Position numbers and translations under genes: made by a program
Part shown: positions 33,762 to 42,120 of the stretch, piece after piece
Position numbering within the stretch: position 1 is the first letter of the stretch
Layout: each line of letters begins with the position of its first letter
Notes under the pieces: generated by a model
Seen by the model: the letters and a program-made list of their open reading frames with translations, nothing else
Told to the model about the DNA's origin: nothing
The model's database searches: none
From: an uncultured Bacteroidales bacterium
GTDB lineage: Bacteria > Bacteroidota > Bacteroidia > Bacteroidales > UBA932
DNA length: 64,000 nucleotides
Assembly (NCBI GenBank): GCA_905235085.1
Contig: CAJOKD010000008.1
Location: forward strand, 1 to 64,000
Direction: 5' to 3'

Positions 33762-34997
33762 TTAATCAATTTCTTCAGTTTTACGGAGCCTCCCCATCGC
33801 TTTGTCCAGGCTTTCGGTCGGGGCTATGATGTTGTAGGATTTCCAGAAATCAGGATCGTAGTCGGAGGCGGCCTTGTCGGCCAGGATATCCCTCTTCTTG
33901 AATGCTCCCTTGCGCGGAACGTACTGGTCTTCACCGGTGTGACGGTCCGTAGTCACGAGTTCGCTGACTGCTGTATAGTCCGTCCTGAACAACCGCTTCT
34001 TCCAATCACATTTGAATTTCATCTCGGTGCGGACATATCTGACCCTGGATATTCCGTTCTCGAGGGAATAGTCGTAGCGGAGGGTGAGGGCAAGGGGAGT
34101 GAAGCGCAATCCTAGCGGCTTTCTGATCAGCATCATCTGGGTCGCCCTGGCCCTGTCCGACATATCCAGTTCCAGTTCGAACCGCGTGAAAGCCAGGGTC
34201 TCCACATCTATGTAGATCGTACCGTAATACTGAGCGTAGTTGACGTCCCCGGCCGGTGACAGCTTGATTGCGAACTGCGCCTTGTCTCCGATCATTTCCG
34301 GCAACCCCATAGAAAGGTTGTAATGGCTCAGGGTTTCCTGGTCCAGGAGGTCGCAGTTCTTGACTATATCCAGGAATACGGCCTGGGCCGGTCCTCCAGC
34401 GACCTTCACCGACAATGTGTCGCGTTTGTCGGGGCTCTCCAGGATCCGGCTCTTCTCTACGGCGATCCTGTCCGGGCTGATGCCGATGGCATATGATGTT
34501 TTCAACATCTTGGCGACAGCTTCGGAAATATATATGTAACGCTGTTTCTTCCGAATTGTCTCCCTGTAGAAACAATCGAATGTTTCGGTCTTGTCCGGAT
34601 AATTGTCCCTTATCTTCCTTATAGCGTCCATCAGGATCTTGTACGGATCTCCCGAGATGATCACGGCTTCGTTGATTGTCAGAGACATCTTGGTCAGCCG
34701 GACTTTCAGGACAGCGTCAGGGTCGTCCGGGACGCTGATCCTCTCGGACTTGTACCCAAGGAGCGAGAATTCGAGCATCCGGGGCTCGGATGACGACTTG
34801 ATGATGAAGCCTCCGTCAGCGTTGGTGACGGTGGCGTAGTTCTGCCCGATGACGGTCACGCTGACATACTGGAGCGGATGTCCGCTCTCGGCGTCCGCGA
34901 CGATGCCGTTCACGACGTAGCGGAGCTCGGGAGGGTCGGTCTGGGCTGATGCCGTGAAACTGACCAGCAGGAGGAAAAGGATGGCTTTCAGTCTCAT
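33762..34997 (-). CDS. CarboxypepD-regulatory-like exported protein
   Basis: 411 residues. Signal peptide (ends FTASAQ), a carboxypeptidase-D-like beta-sandwich (about 25-110: VNGIVADAESGHPLQYVSV, LLGYKSERI), then a unique region (YKILMDAIRKIRDNYPDKTETFDCFYRETIRKK) and a beta-rich C-terminal half. The FYRE...K pattern recalls DUF5686-type envelope proteins but the terminal barrel is absent. Role unknown. First gene of the five-gene operon ending with the metallo-hydrolase; gaps are 12 bases or less. Confidence 0.75.
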   Translation of the reverse strand: MRLKAILFLLLVSFTASAQTDPPELRYVVNGIVADAESGHPLQYVSVTVIGQNYATVTNADGGFIIKSSSEPRMLEFSLLGYKSERISVPDDPDAVLKVRLTKMSLTINEAVIISGDPYKILMDAIRKIRDNYPDKTETFDCFYRETIRKKQRYIYISEAVAKMLKTSYAIGISPDRIAVEKSRILESPDKRDTLSVKVAGGPAQAVFLDIVKNCDLLDQETLSHYNLSMGLPEMIGDKAQFAIKLSPAGDVNYAQYYGTIYIDVETLAFTRFELELDMSDRARATQMMLIRKPLGLRFTPLALTLRYDYSLENGISRVRYVRTEMKFKCDWKKRLFRTDYTAVSELVTTDRHTGEDQYVPRKGAFKKRDILADKAASDYDPDFWKSYNIIAPTESLDKAMGRLRKTEEID

Positions 34998-35134
34998 AAC
35001 TCAACGAATTGGTTGCTTGCCTCTAATATAACATTTTTTTGTAAGTTTTTTATTATCCGTGCAAGGTTCCGTATTCCGTGCATTTAGAATAGCAAAGTCT
35101 CGCTGCTTACTTTAACTTCAAACTATCTGTCATT

Positions 35135-36640
35135 ATGAACAAGACAAGCTGCTTTTTCATTGTTCCGGCGCTGCTTATGATGCTTGCCGGGACAGTATCC
35201 TGTATGATGGACGGCGGTTTATATGATATGTCTTATCCGAATATGGGTGAGATCATCCAGCCTGATGAATATGGCGACAGGTTCGAGGAATTCCTGGACA
35301 ATCCGTTCATCAATACCGCAGACCAGAATGTCTCGACATTTTCCGTCGATGCTGACGGCGCTTCGTATGCGTATATGCGCCGTATGGTCGGCAACGGCAT
35401 CCTTCCTTCCAAATCGGCCGTACGTATCGAGGAGTTCCTCAACTATTTCACTTTCAACTATCCTGAACCTGCCGGAGGTGCGGACGTGGCCATAAATGCA
35501 GAGGTCGGAGCTTGTCCCTGGGAACCGGAACACAGGCTTCTCAGGCTCGGCATCAAGGGAAGGGATATATTCGAAGGCAAACATCCGCAGTCAAATTATG
35601 TATTCCTCATCGATGTATCAGGGTCGATGGCATCGAAGGACAAGCTTCCTCTTCTCAAGGAAGGGATGAAGATGATGGTCGACTACCTTGATCCGGAAGA
35701 CAGGATTTCGATAGTTACCTATGCAAGCGGCGTGAGTAAGCTGCTGGAATCGACTCCTGCGCGCGAGGCAAGCAAGATCAAGAAGGTTATCGGCAAGCTT
35801 TCGGCCTCCGGGAGCACTGCCGGAGGAGCCGGAATGAGGATGGCATACGAAGAGTGCCTGACGAATTTTATCGACGGCGGGAACAACCGCGTGATTATGG
35901 GTACCGACGGGGACTTCAATGTAGGGGAGACTTCCACCGATGCCATACTCGAACTGGCCGAGAATTACGCTTCAAAGGGTATATATCTGACTGTCTGCGG
36001 TTTCGGTTCCGGCAACCTCAACGATGCAATGATGGAGAAGGTTTCCAACGCCGGTAACGGCACATATGAATATATTGACTCGGAAGATGAGCTTACCAAG
36101 GTATTCGTAATCGAGAGGAACAAGTTCATATCGGTGGCGAATGATGTCAAGAACCAGATTACATTCGACAAGGATATGGTCAAGGCATACAGGCTCATCG
36201 GCTACGAGAACAGGGTCCTCGACAACGATGATTTCGAGAACGACGAGAAGGATGCCGGAGAAATCGGTGCCGGCCAGACCATAACCGCCTTGTATGAAAT
36301 CATCCCTGGTGAGGGATTTGCACAGTCCAAGGCTATTGCGAAGTATGATCTCCGTTACAAGAAGATTCTCGGCGCCGTAAGTGTACCGCTTTCTATGGAT
36401 GTGGTCACTCTCAACCCTGAAGGATCCTCGGCTGACCTGGACCTCGCCGCTGGAGTAGCAGCGTACGGGATGCTTCTCAGGCGCTCCAAATACGCAGGCT
36501 CATCTTCTTTCGATATGGCTACAGACCTGGTGAGGAGGAGTATCAATTCAAACAATGGGATAGATCCATACCAGATCCAACTGAGGGAGAACTTCATCGA
36601 CCTGGTCGGCAAAGCCAAGAAGATATCATCCGGCGAATGA
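35135..36640 (+). CDS. YfbK-like von Willebrand factor A lipoprotein
   Basis: 501 residues. Lipoprotein cysteine 23 (GTVSC). The N-terminal YfbK_N-type segment is clear (NVSTFSVDADGASYAYMRRM, AVRIEEFLNYF). The vWA domain (about 155-330) has the metal-binding DVSGSM and a TDGDFNVG strand. The C-terminal DUF3520-like part (LGAVSVPLSMDVVTL, FDMATDLVRRSI) completes the family layout. Probably an envelope-anchored protein-protein interaction factor; no fixed role is known. Followed by a strong hairpin terminator. Confidence 0.9.
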   Translation: MNKTSCFFIVPALLMMLAGTVSCMMDGGLYDMSYPNMGEIIQPDEYGDRFEEFLDNPFINTADQNVSTFSVDADGASYAYMRRMVGNGILPSKSAVRIEEFLNYFTFNYPEPAGGADVAINAEVGACPWEPEHRLLRLGIKGRDIFEGKHPQSNYVFLIDVSGSMASKDKLPLLKEGMKMMVDYLDPEDRISIVTYASGVSKLLESTPAREASKIKKVIGKLSASGSTAGGAGMRMAYEECLTNFIDGGNNRVIMGTDGDFNVGETSTDAILELAENYASKGIYLTVCGFGSGNLNDAMMEKVSNAGNGTYEYIDSEDELTKVFVIERNKFISVANDVKNQITFDKDMVKAYRLIGYENRVLDNDDFENDEKDAGEIGAGQTITALYEIIPGEGFAQSKAIAKYDLRYKKILGAVSVPLSMDVVTLNPEGSSADLDLAAGVAAYGMLLRRSKYAGSSSFDMATDLVRRSINSNNGIDPYQIQLRENFIDLVGKAKKISSGE

Positions 36641-36659
36641 TGGTATGATCACTGTCTAT

Positions 36660-36697
36660 GATAATGGTCTGCAACTATTTGCAGACCATTATCTTTT
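36660..36697 (+). terminator. terminator of the vWA gene, overlapping the end of cyuA
   Basis: A perfect 15-bp hairpin (arms 36660-36674 and 36679-36693) is followed by TTTT on the plus strand. Its left arm and loop contain the stop codon and the right arm the last codons of the convergent minus-strand gene. Confidence 0.8.
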
Positions 36698-37970
36698 GTA
36701 TCAGTTTGTCTGTCGACTGCATTCCAAGCGAGCCTATCTCTCCAAGGTTGCGTATCGTCTTTTCTATGTCATTGTCGATGATGCCGTCAGTCTCGCAGAC
36801 GCAGGTTCCCTTGAGGGCAAGGACTCCTGACTGTATCGCGCAGGAGACTCCTGAAGCTACCTTCATCGCACAACCGACCTTCGCGCCGTCACAGACCATT
36901 CCGGTAATGTTGCCGATCATATTCTTGATGGCAGCGCATATCTGTTCGTACCCTCCTCCCTGGAGGTATACCAGGCCGCAGGCAGAGCCTGTCGAAGCGA
37001 TGACGCAGCCGCATAGTGCTGACAGTTTTCCAAGATATCCCTTGATATGAATGGCTACCAGGTTGGCAAGTATCAGCGCCCTGGCAAGTTGCTCATCATC
37101 AGTCCCGTACTTGAGGGAGTAGGCGATAACCGGCATACTGACCGTGATTCCCTGGTTTCCGCTGCCGGAGTTGCTCATCGCAGGCAGCTTGCAGCCGGCC
37201 ATCCTCGCGTCTGAAGCAGCCGCCGTCATACCCATCGCGAAACTCATAAAGTCGTCTCCGAATATCTCGTTCTGGTTCTCCCTGATTGCTTTGCCGACGT
37301 TGAGTCCGTAGTCGCCCTCGAGTCCTTCCTTTGCAAGCGCCAAGTTCAAGTCCCTGTCTTTCAGGATGAAACTTATGTCTTCAAAGGCGGCGGTCCTCGC
37401 AAAGGACAGTATCTCTTTTACCGATAGTCCGTAATCCTTGATTTCCTTGTGCTCGGGCTCGTTCCCGGCAGCCTTCCCTTCAAGCTTGCAAACTTCCCCG
37501 TTGAATCCGTATTCGACGATCCTGTCGTGGTCGTCTTCAATGACAGCCCAGGCACAGTCCTCTCCGCACTTGACCATAACCTTGACATACAGGAGTTTCC
37601 GGGTGTCTTCAAGGTCGATGCGGACTCTCTTTTCCTTAACGGCCTTCTTAGCGGCGGAAACATCTTCATCAGTGAGGTCCTTGAGTACTTCCAGGCCGTA
37701 TCCGCTCTTGCCGCAGACTGCACCGAGGGCGGCTGCAATATGCAGTCCGATCATTCCCGTACCCGGGATTCCGACGCCCATTCCGTTCTTGAGTATATTG
37801 CCGGAAACCCTGACTTCCGTTTCCAGCGGTTCGTATTTCCTTGCTTCCGGAGAAAAATATTCGGCGGCTTTGGCTGCAGCCAAGGCAACAGCAATAGGCT
37901 CAGTACATCCCAAGGCAGGTTTGACCTCCTTGTGGAGAAGGGAGATCAGTTCGGATTCACGGTCGGTCAT
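36675..37970 (-). CDS. cyuA: CyuA/UPF0597-type L-cysteine desulfidase (serine dehydratase alpha-like)
   Basis: 431 residues. Family motifs: PALGCTEPIAVALAAAKA, SGNILKNGMGVGIPGTG, SNSGSGNQGITVSMPVIAY, STGSACGLVYLQGGGYEQI, and CDGAKVGCAMKVASGV. Conserved cysteines would hold a [4Fe-4S] cluster; members break down L-cysteine to pyruvate, ammonia and sulphide. Last gene of a six-gene minus-strand operon, starting 1 base after the amidase gene ends. Its end lies within the convergent terminator hairpin. Confidence 0.88.
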   Translation of the reverse strand: MTDRESELISLLHKEVKPALGCTEPIAVALAAAKAAEYFSPEARKYEPLETEVRVSGNILKNGMGVGIPGTGMIGLHIAAALGAVCGKSGYGLEVLKDLTDEDVSAAKKAVKEKRVRIDLEDTRKLLYVKVMVKCGEDCAWAVIEDDHDRIVEYGFNGEVCKLEGKAAGNEPEHKEIKDYGLSVKEILSFARTAAFEDISFILKDRDLNLALAKEGLEGDYGLNVGKAIRENQNEIFGDDFMSFAMGMTAAASDARMAGCKLPAMSNSGSGNQGITVSMPVIAYSLKYGTDDEQLARALILANLVAIHIKGYLGKLSALCGCVIASTGSACGLVYLQGGGYEQICAAIKNMIGNITGMVCDGAKVGCAMKVASGVSCAIQSGVLALKGTCVCETDGIIDNDIEKTIRNLGEIGSLGMQSTDKLIQKIMVCK

Positions 37971-37971
37971 A

Positions 37972-40900
37972 TCAGTCAGTGTTGTCGAAAAACTGTAGTA
38001 TATTGGTTATCAAGTCGTTGATATCGTCTTGTTTCTTGATTACCTCGATAGGGAAGCCCAGGCAGGCGGTCTTGTAGCCGTCACCGACAAAGCAGGTTCC
38101 CGCAGAGATGTTGGTGTCCCTGTACCTGAGGAAAGTGTGCGCATTGTCATTGGCAGGGACAATTCCGTCAGGAGTCTCTACGTTGTATATCTGGTTGTTG
38201 CGTTCCTTGTAGAACTCGATCTTGCCTATCTTGCCGGCCAGGTTGAACGTATTGTTCTTCATCGGCCAGGCCGTTTCTCCGTGGGTGGCGAAATTGGTCA
38301 GCCACCTGTAGCCCAGTGTATTTTCGACGAATGCTTTCGTATTTGCCGAGTAAACCGAATCTACTTCTATCGGGAAGACCTTGTCCCATACATCAGTACC
38401 GATGTTGGCGCCAGATATCAGCACATTTCCTCCGTCACCCGTATATTTGACAATGGCTTCCTGGAGAGATTCCGGGAATACCTGGAAACGGTCCGCGACC
38501 TTTCCGCTTCCTACCATCGTCGTGACCTGTTTGCCACAGATGAAATCGGCCACAGGGTCGTTGGAGGCTGAATGGATGCCGTCCGAGAAGGCGGCACTGC
38601 TGGTCGAATGGAACGGCCTGCCGGATGCCATCATTGCCTTGCCGTGGATGACAGTGAAATCGAAGGTATTGCCGGGCACTGGTTTTCCAGCCTTGTCCGT
38701 GAATGACGCGCCGAAACCGGGGTTGTCGTCATCCACCCAAGGCAGTTCTCTCCTGAATTGGTACTGGTCGCCAATAAAATTGATTTCCTTTATGTAAGGG
38801 ACTCCGGCATCCAGATTGTCGGTGAATCCGGCATAGTCCGGAGTATCGAACCAGGATGGAGCGGAAACCCTAGTGAAGTTGTTCACCACCAATACGCTCT
38901 TGCCTTTGACCTTGGATGGCACTCCAAGGCTTAGAACCTCTGACGGGAAACTCTTGCCGCCTTCGTTGAACGCGATTATCCTGTAACTGTAAATGTGTCC
39001 CGGCCTGACTGTCAACTCCGCGGAGTATCTGCCAGAGGCTTGCTTTACGTTCTCAAGTGCATATCCTTCGTCGAAGGCGCCGTCGTCGATCCTGGTCTGG
39101 AGTATGAATCCCGTCGGTGAAGCGGTCGGCTCGAGGGGATCTTCCGTGACTTTCCAGCTCAGCTTTACCTGGGCTGCCGTACCCGTTGCTGGAGCAGTCC
39201 TGAACGAGGTGGAGAAAGAATTCACCGGTAGGGGCTGGACGGCATATTCGCAGCCGAACCTGCTGCTGAGGTATTTGAGCATTCCCTTGTAGACCGCGCG
39301 GCAAACCGCGAAGCGGAACGAAGGGTCGAGTCCGAATTTCATATCGGCGAAATTCTGGTGGGATAGGAGCTCCAGTATCATTGCAGGCACCGTTGCCGTC
39401 CTGGATTCGCTGTATGACCTGTCCCATAGTCCTCGGCGGTTCCATTCAGGATTGTAGGTCTTCCTGATGTCGTCGACTATCTGGCTTTGCACGAAATCCG
39501 CGTACATCCTCTGCTGCAGCCTGTCCTCGCCGTTGGGAAGTTTGCTGATGCCGTCGCAGAGAAGTGTGTAGATGGCGAGAGTCCCGACGATGGAATCGTT
39601 CGGAGTGGTTCCGGCATCGGTGTGGAAGGCGAATGACATATCTATAGGGATCCCGAGACCTTTTCCTTTCGGGTTCGTCCTGGATCCTCCGGACATCCAT
39701 CCTACCCAGGCACCGCGGTCGGCATAGTCGGAAGTGTAGTCATTGGGGTGCAGCTTCAGGATAGTGGAATCAACTCCCGCCCATTGCATCCAGTAGAGAG
39801 CTCCCTCCGTGAATGAAGGCATTCCCGAGGTCGTATATTCACTGACATCCTGATCATTCTGGCCTCTGGCGATCTTGCCCATTCCTCCGCCGAAGCGGAC
39901 GGCATCTGCCGTGATCACAGCATTCCTCGGCACTTCCTGTCCTTCTGGTATGCCGTTGTCCAGTATCACGCAGCCCTTGCTTCCTTTGTCGAATTCGAAC
40001 GTCCCCAGATAAATCCAGGTGCCTCCACCCATCCTCTGGTTGACCAGGAACTCCGTGGTACCTCCCAAATGCTTTACGGTATAGTGGGCGCAAGTGGTAC
40101 TGTTCGGCAGGGATTTATAGGAAACATAGACCGAATAGCTGCCTCGCTGCTGGATATCCGGAGTCCAGCAAGCTTCAGAGACCTTATCCTTCCTGTGGTC
40201 GGCACAGTCGGCCAGCCTGGCGGTACCGAAGGTGAACGGGTTGTCACAGTCTGTGTACACCGCCTTGGTGTCGGCGAATCCGGTGCCTGCATCGGCCCAG
40301 GTTCCTGTTTCAGTGTACTTTCCCTCCGTGCGGACATCCTTTCCGCGTCCAGTCTCGAAAGCAGGATCGTTGTCGGCGATTATCTCCAAAGGCTGTATGT
40401 CGCGTTCGCGAGGAGTCATTACGTATGCTCCGGCATTCTCCAGCATCGGAATGAGGAATGGAAGGACATAGCTTTGCGTGTACATATCCTCGACAGTCTG
40501 GAATATGGGCGCCCTCTGCCATTCCCATCTCTGGGTCTTTTCCTCATAGTACATTCCGTGGCTCTGCCACAGGGCTATGTTCCTCCCTGTCATCCCTTTC
40601 TGGAAACTCTGCTCTCCGACTTTCGTCACGAACGGCTCGAGACCTTTCTGGTCGCGGGTCCTGAACCTTGCGGAGACCGGCTTCCCTGAGTCGTCTGAAA
40701 TCGGCATTATATAACTGGAAATAGCTTTGCCTCCCACGTACAGGTTGCCTACCGAGTAACCTGAGAACGGGGAAGGAAGAAGCTTCTTCAATGTGGTCCT
40801 GAACCATTTGACGTCCTCATCCCTCCACGGGTAATCCCCGAATCCGGACGTCATATAGAAATCCAGTGCAGAGCCTCTCTTGACGATCTTGCTCGCCTTT

Positions 40901-41055
40901 ACGGTGGCGTCTACGGTGGTCCTCTCCAACAGCAGGACCTTCATCGAATCGAGTGCTGGCTTGAAGTCCTTTACCTGCTGCGCTTCCAGACCGGCGGAAA
41001 TGCAGCACAAGGCGACCATTGCGGTGATTATCTTTCTTGACATAGCTGTTCTCAT
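37972..41055 (-). CDS. golvesin-containing Amidase_3-like exported protein
   Basis: 1027 residues. Start at ATG 41055 is supported by AAGGAGG six bases upstream and an ATGA overlap with the VanZ stop. Signal peptide (ends GLEAQ). Residues about 150-220 and 400-620 together look like one Amidase_3 zinc hydrolase: His166 (WQSHGMYYE), Glu189 (TVEDMYTQSYVLPFL), TPRERD, His478 (FAFHTDAG) and Glu562 (ILELLSHQNFADM). A golvesin C-terminal-like beta domain (about 225-395) is inserted between the halves. A fibronectin-III-like domain (about 640-740) and a C-terminal Rossmann-like domain (VNNFTRVS..., GGNVLISGANIG) follow. Homologues are often labelled xanthan lyase, without support in this sequence. 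Likely peptidoglycan or peptide-glycan hydrolysis. Confidence 0.82.
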   Translation of the reverse strand: MRTAMSRKIITAMVALCCISAGLEAQQVKDFKPALDSMKVLLLERTTVDATVKASKIVKRGSALDFYMTSGFGDYPWRDEDVKWFRTTLKKLLPSPFSGYSVGNLYVGGKAISSYIMPISDDSGKPVSARFRTRDQKGLEPFVTKVGEQSFQKGMTGRNIALWQSHGMYYEEKTQRWEWQRAPIFQTVEDMYTQSYVLPFLIPMLENAGAYVMTPRERDIQPLEIIADNDPAFETGRGKDVRTEGKYTETGTWADAGTGFADTKAVYTDCDNPFTFGTARLADCADHRKDKVSEACWTPDIQQRGSYSVYVSYKSLPNSTTCAHYTVKHLGGTTEFLVNQRMGGGTWIYLGTFEFDKGSKGCVILDNGIPEGQEVPRNAVITADAVRFGGGMGKIARGQNDQDVSEYTTSGMPSFTEGALYWMQWAGVDSTILKLHPNDYTSDYADRGAWVGWMSGGSRTNPKGKGLGIPIDMSFAFHTDAGTTPNDSIVGTLAIYTLLCDGISKLPNGEDRLQQRMYADFVQSQIVDDIRKTYNPEWNRRGLWDRSYSESRTATVPAMILELLSHQNFADMKFGLDPSFRFAVCRAVYKGMLKYLSSRFGCEYAVQPLPVNSFSTSFRTAPATGTAAQVKLSWKVTEDPLEPTASPTGFILQTRIDDGAFDEGYALENVKQASGRYSAELTVRPGHIYSYRIIAFNEGGKSFPSEVLSLGVPSKVKGKSVLVVNNFTRVSAPSWFDTPDYAGFTDNLDAGVPYIKEINFIGDQYQFRRELPWVDDDNPGFGASFTDKAGKPVPGNTFDFTVIHGKAMMASGRPFHSTSSAAFSDGIHSASNDPVADFICGKQVTTMVGSGKVADRFQVFPESLQEAIVKYTGDGGNVLISGANIGTDVWDKVFPIEVDSVYSANTKAFVENTLGYRWLTNFATHGETAWPMKNNTFNLAGKIGKIEFYKERNNQIYNVETPDGIVPANDNAHTFLRYRDTNISAGTCFVGDGYKTACLGFPIEVIKKQDDINDLITNILQFFDNTD

Positions 41056-41447
41056 CTTTGGCCTCCTTTTGAATGAGACTTTATTGCCGGAACCGCCAGG
41101 GACCCGGCCAGCAGTCCGAGAGTATCGGCGAGCAGGTCCTTCAGGTCGCCTTCGCGGTAGGTCGTAAAATATTGTCCAGCCTCCGTCGATGCCGCGAAAA
41201 CGAATCCCAGCAAGAATATGACTGCCAAGGTTCCGGCCAAGCCGTTCTTTTCCTTTCCGGGGAAGGCCAGACAGAACAAGGCAGCCCAGGGCAGGAACAT
41301 AAGGAAATGAGCTGCCTTGTCAGCGGGTATCCCAAGGAAAGACCTGCCTGCATCCGGCAGGCTTTCGAAGTGTCCGAAGCAGCAGAACAGAACCGCAGCA
41401 ACGTACAGCACGAACAGGGTAGGGAATATGAAGCCCGCTTTATTCAT
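41052..41447 (-). CDS. VanZ-family membrane protein
   Basis: 131 residues with four hydrophobic segments (IFPTLFVLYVAAVLFCCF, AAHFLMFLPWAALFCLAF, LAGTLAVIFLLGFVFAAS, LLADTLGLLAGSLAV) and the family motif DKAAHFLMFLPWA...STEAGQYF...GDLKDLLADTLG. VanZ-like proteins affect the cell envelope in poorly understood ways; teicoplanin resistance is known only for the type member. Coupled to the amidase gene by a four-base overlap. Confidence 0.87.
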   Translation of the reverse strand: MNKAGFIFPTLFVLYVAAVLFCCFGHFESLPDAGRSFLGIPADKAAHFLMFLPWAALFCLAFPGKEKNGLAGTLAVIFLLGFVFAASTEAGQYFTTYREGDLKDLLADTLGLLAGSLAVPAIKSHSKGGQR

Positions 41448-41452
41448 AAATA

Positions 41453-42118
41453 CTATTTATCAAGTACCAGCTTGCCGAAGAAATCAGGCCTGTGGAAATC
41501 CGGGTTTGGGATTCCTACAGGATTCCAGCTCAGGAAGTGCGGATGTGCGGTAAGGTCACCGCATTTGTAGAAATTCGCCCTCAGGATTTCCGGAAGCTTA
41601 CCTTCCTCCATCCCAATCAAGTCGAACGGAATCAGGAGGGCGACTGTCCAGCAGAAGACTTTGTCGCTTTCGTCCCAAGCTTTCCTTTCAAGGGAAGAAT
41701 ACCGTATGATCCTTGCCAGCTGGTGCTCCTTGAAATCGGTCTTGTCATTCTTGCTCGTCCGCTTGGAGGCCAGAAGGCTTCCGATGCAGGTGAGTTCGAA
41801 GTTGTAATACGTACCGTCCACCGGATCAGAGATGAAGAATTCGCAGCAACTGTCCTCCCAGCTGTTGCCGTTGTCCTTCATCGCCGTTGCCCTGAGGTCC
41901 AGGCTCCTGACGTGGAAGGCTATGGAGAGATGGCCTTCAGTCCTGGCTACTGCACCGTTGCAGTCTGGTACGTAAGGGGCTACGTCCGGCCAGTTGCATT
42001 CGCACACGGCGAACTTTGCGCCCCGTTTTTCCATCTCCAGGTCCAACCCTTCGAGATCCGGTCCAGCCAGTCCGCTGATGAAAGGAACTTTTATTGTCTT
42101 TATCGCATCCATATCCAA
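41453..42118 (-). CDS. CBM9-like carbohydrate-binding protein
   Basis: 221 residues, no signal peptide. Matches the family 9-like fold by EGHLSIAFHVRSLDLRATAM, NGNSWEDSCCEFFISD, YYNFELTCIGSLLASK, NFYKCGDLTAHPHFLSWNPVG and PDFHRPDFFGKLVL. Stand-alone CBM9-like proteins are common in Bacteroidales and their ligands are unknown. ATG 42112 is an alternative start. Lies 2 bases after the ABC transporter and 5 bases before vanZ. Confidence 0.85.
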   Translation of the reverse strand: MDMDAIKTIKVPFISGLAGPDLEGLDLEMEKRGAKFAVCECNWPDVAPYVPDCNGAVARTEGHLSIAFHVRSLDLRATAMKDNGNSWEDSCCEFFISDPVDGTYYNFELTCIGSLLASKRTSKNDKTDFKEHQLARIIRYSSLERKAWDESDKVFCWTVALLIPFDLIGMEEGKLPEILRANFYKCGDLTAHPHFLSWNPVGIPNPDFHRPDFFGKLVLDK

Positions 42119-42120
42119 TC

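Noticed and set aside
37972..41055. Xanthan lyase
   Set aside because: This label is common for homologues, but the chain shows amidase-type zinc residues and a golvesin domain, with no polysaccharide lyase signature that I can see.
41063..41071. Strong AAGGAGG as evidence for a separate small gene
   Set aside because: It lies at normal spacing from ATG 41055 and simply supports the start of the amidase gene overlapping vanZ.
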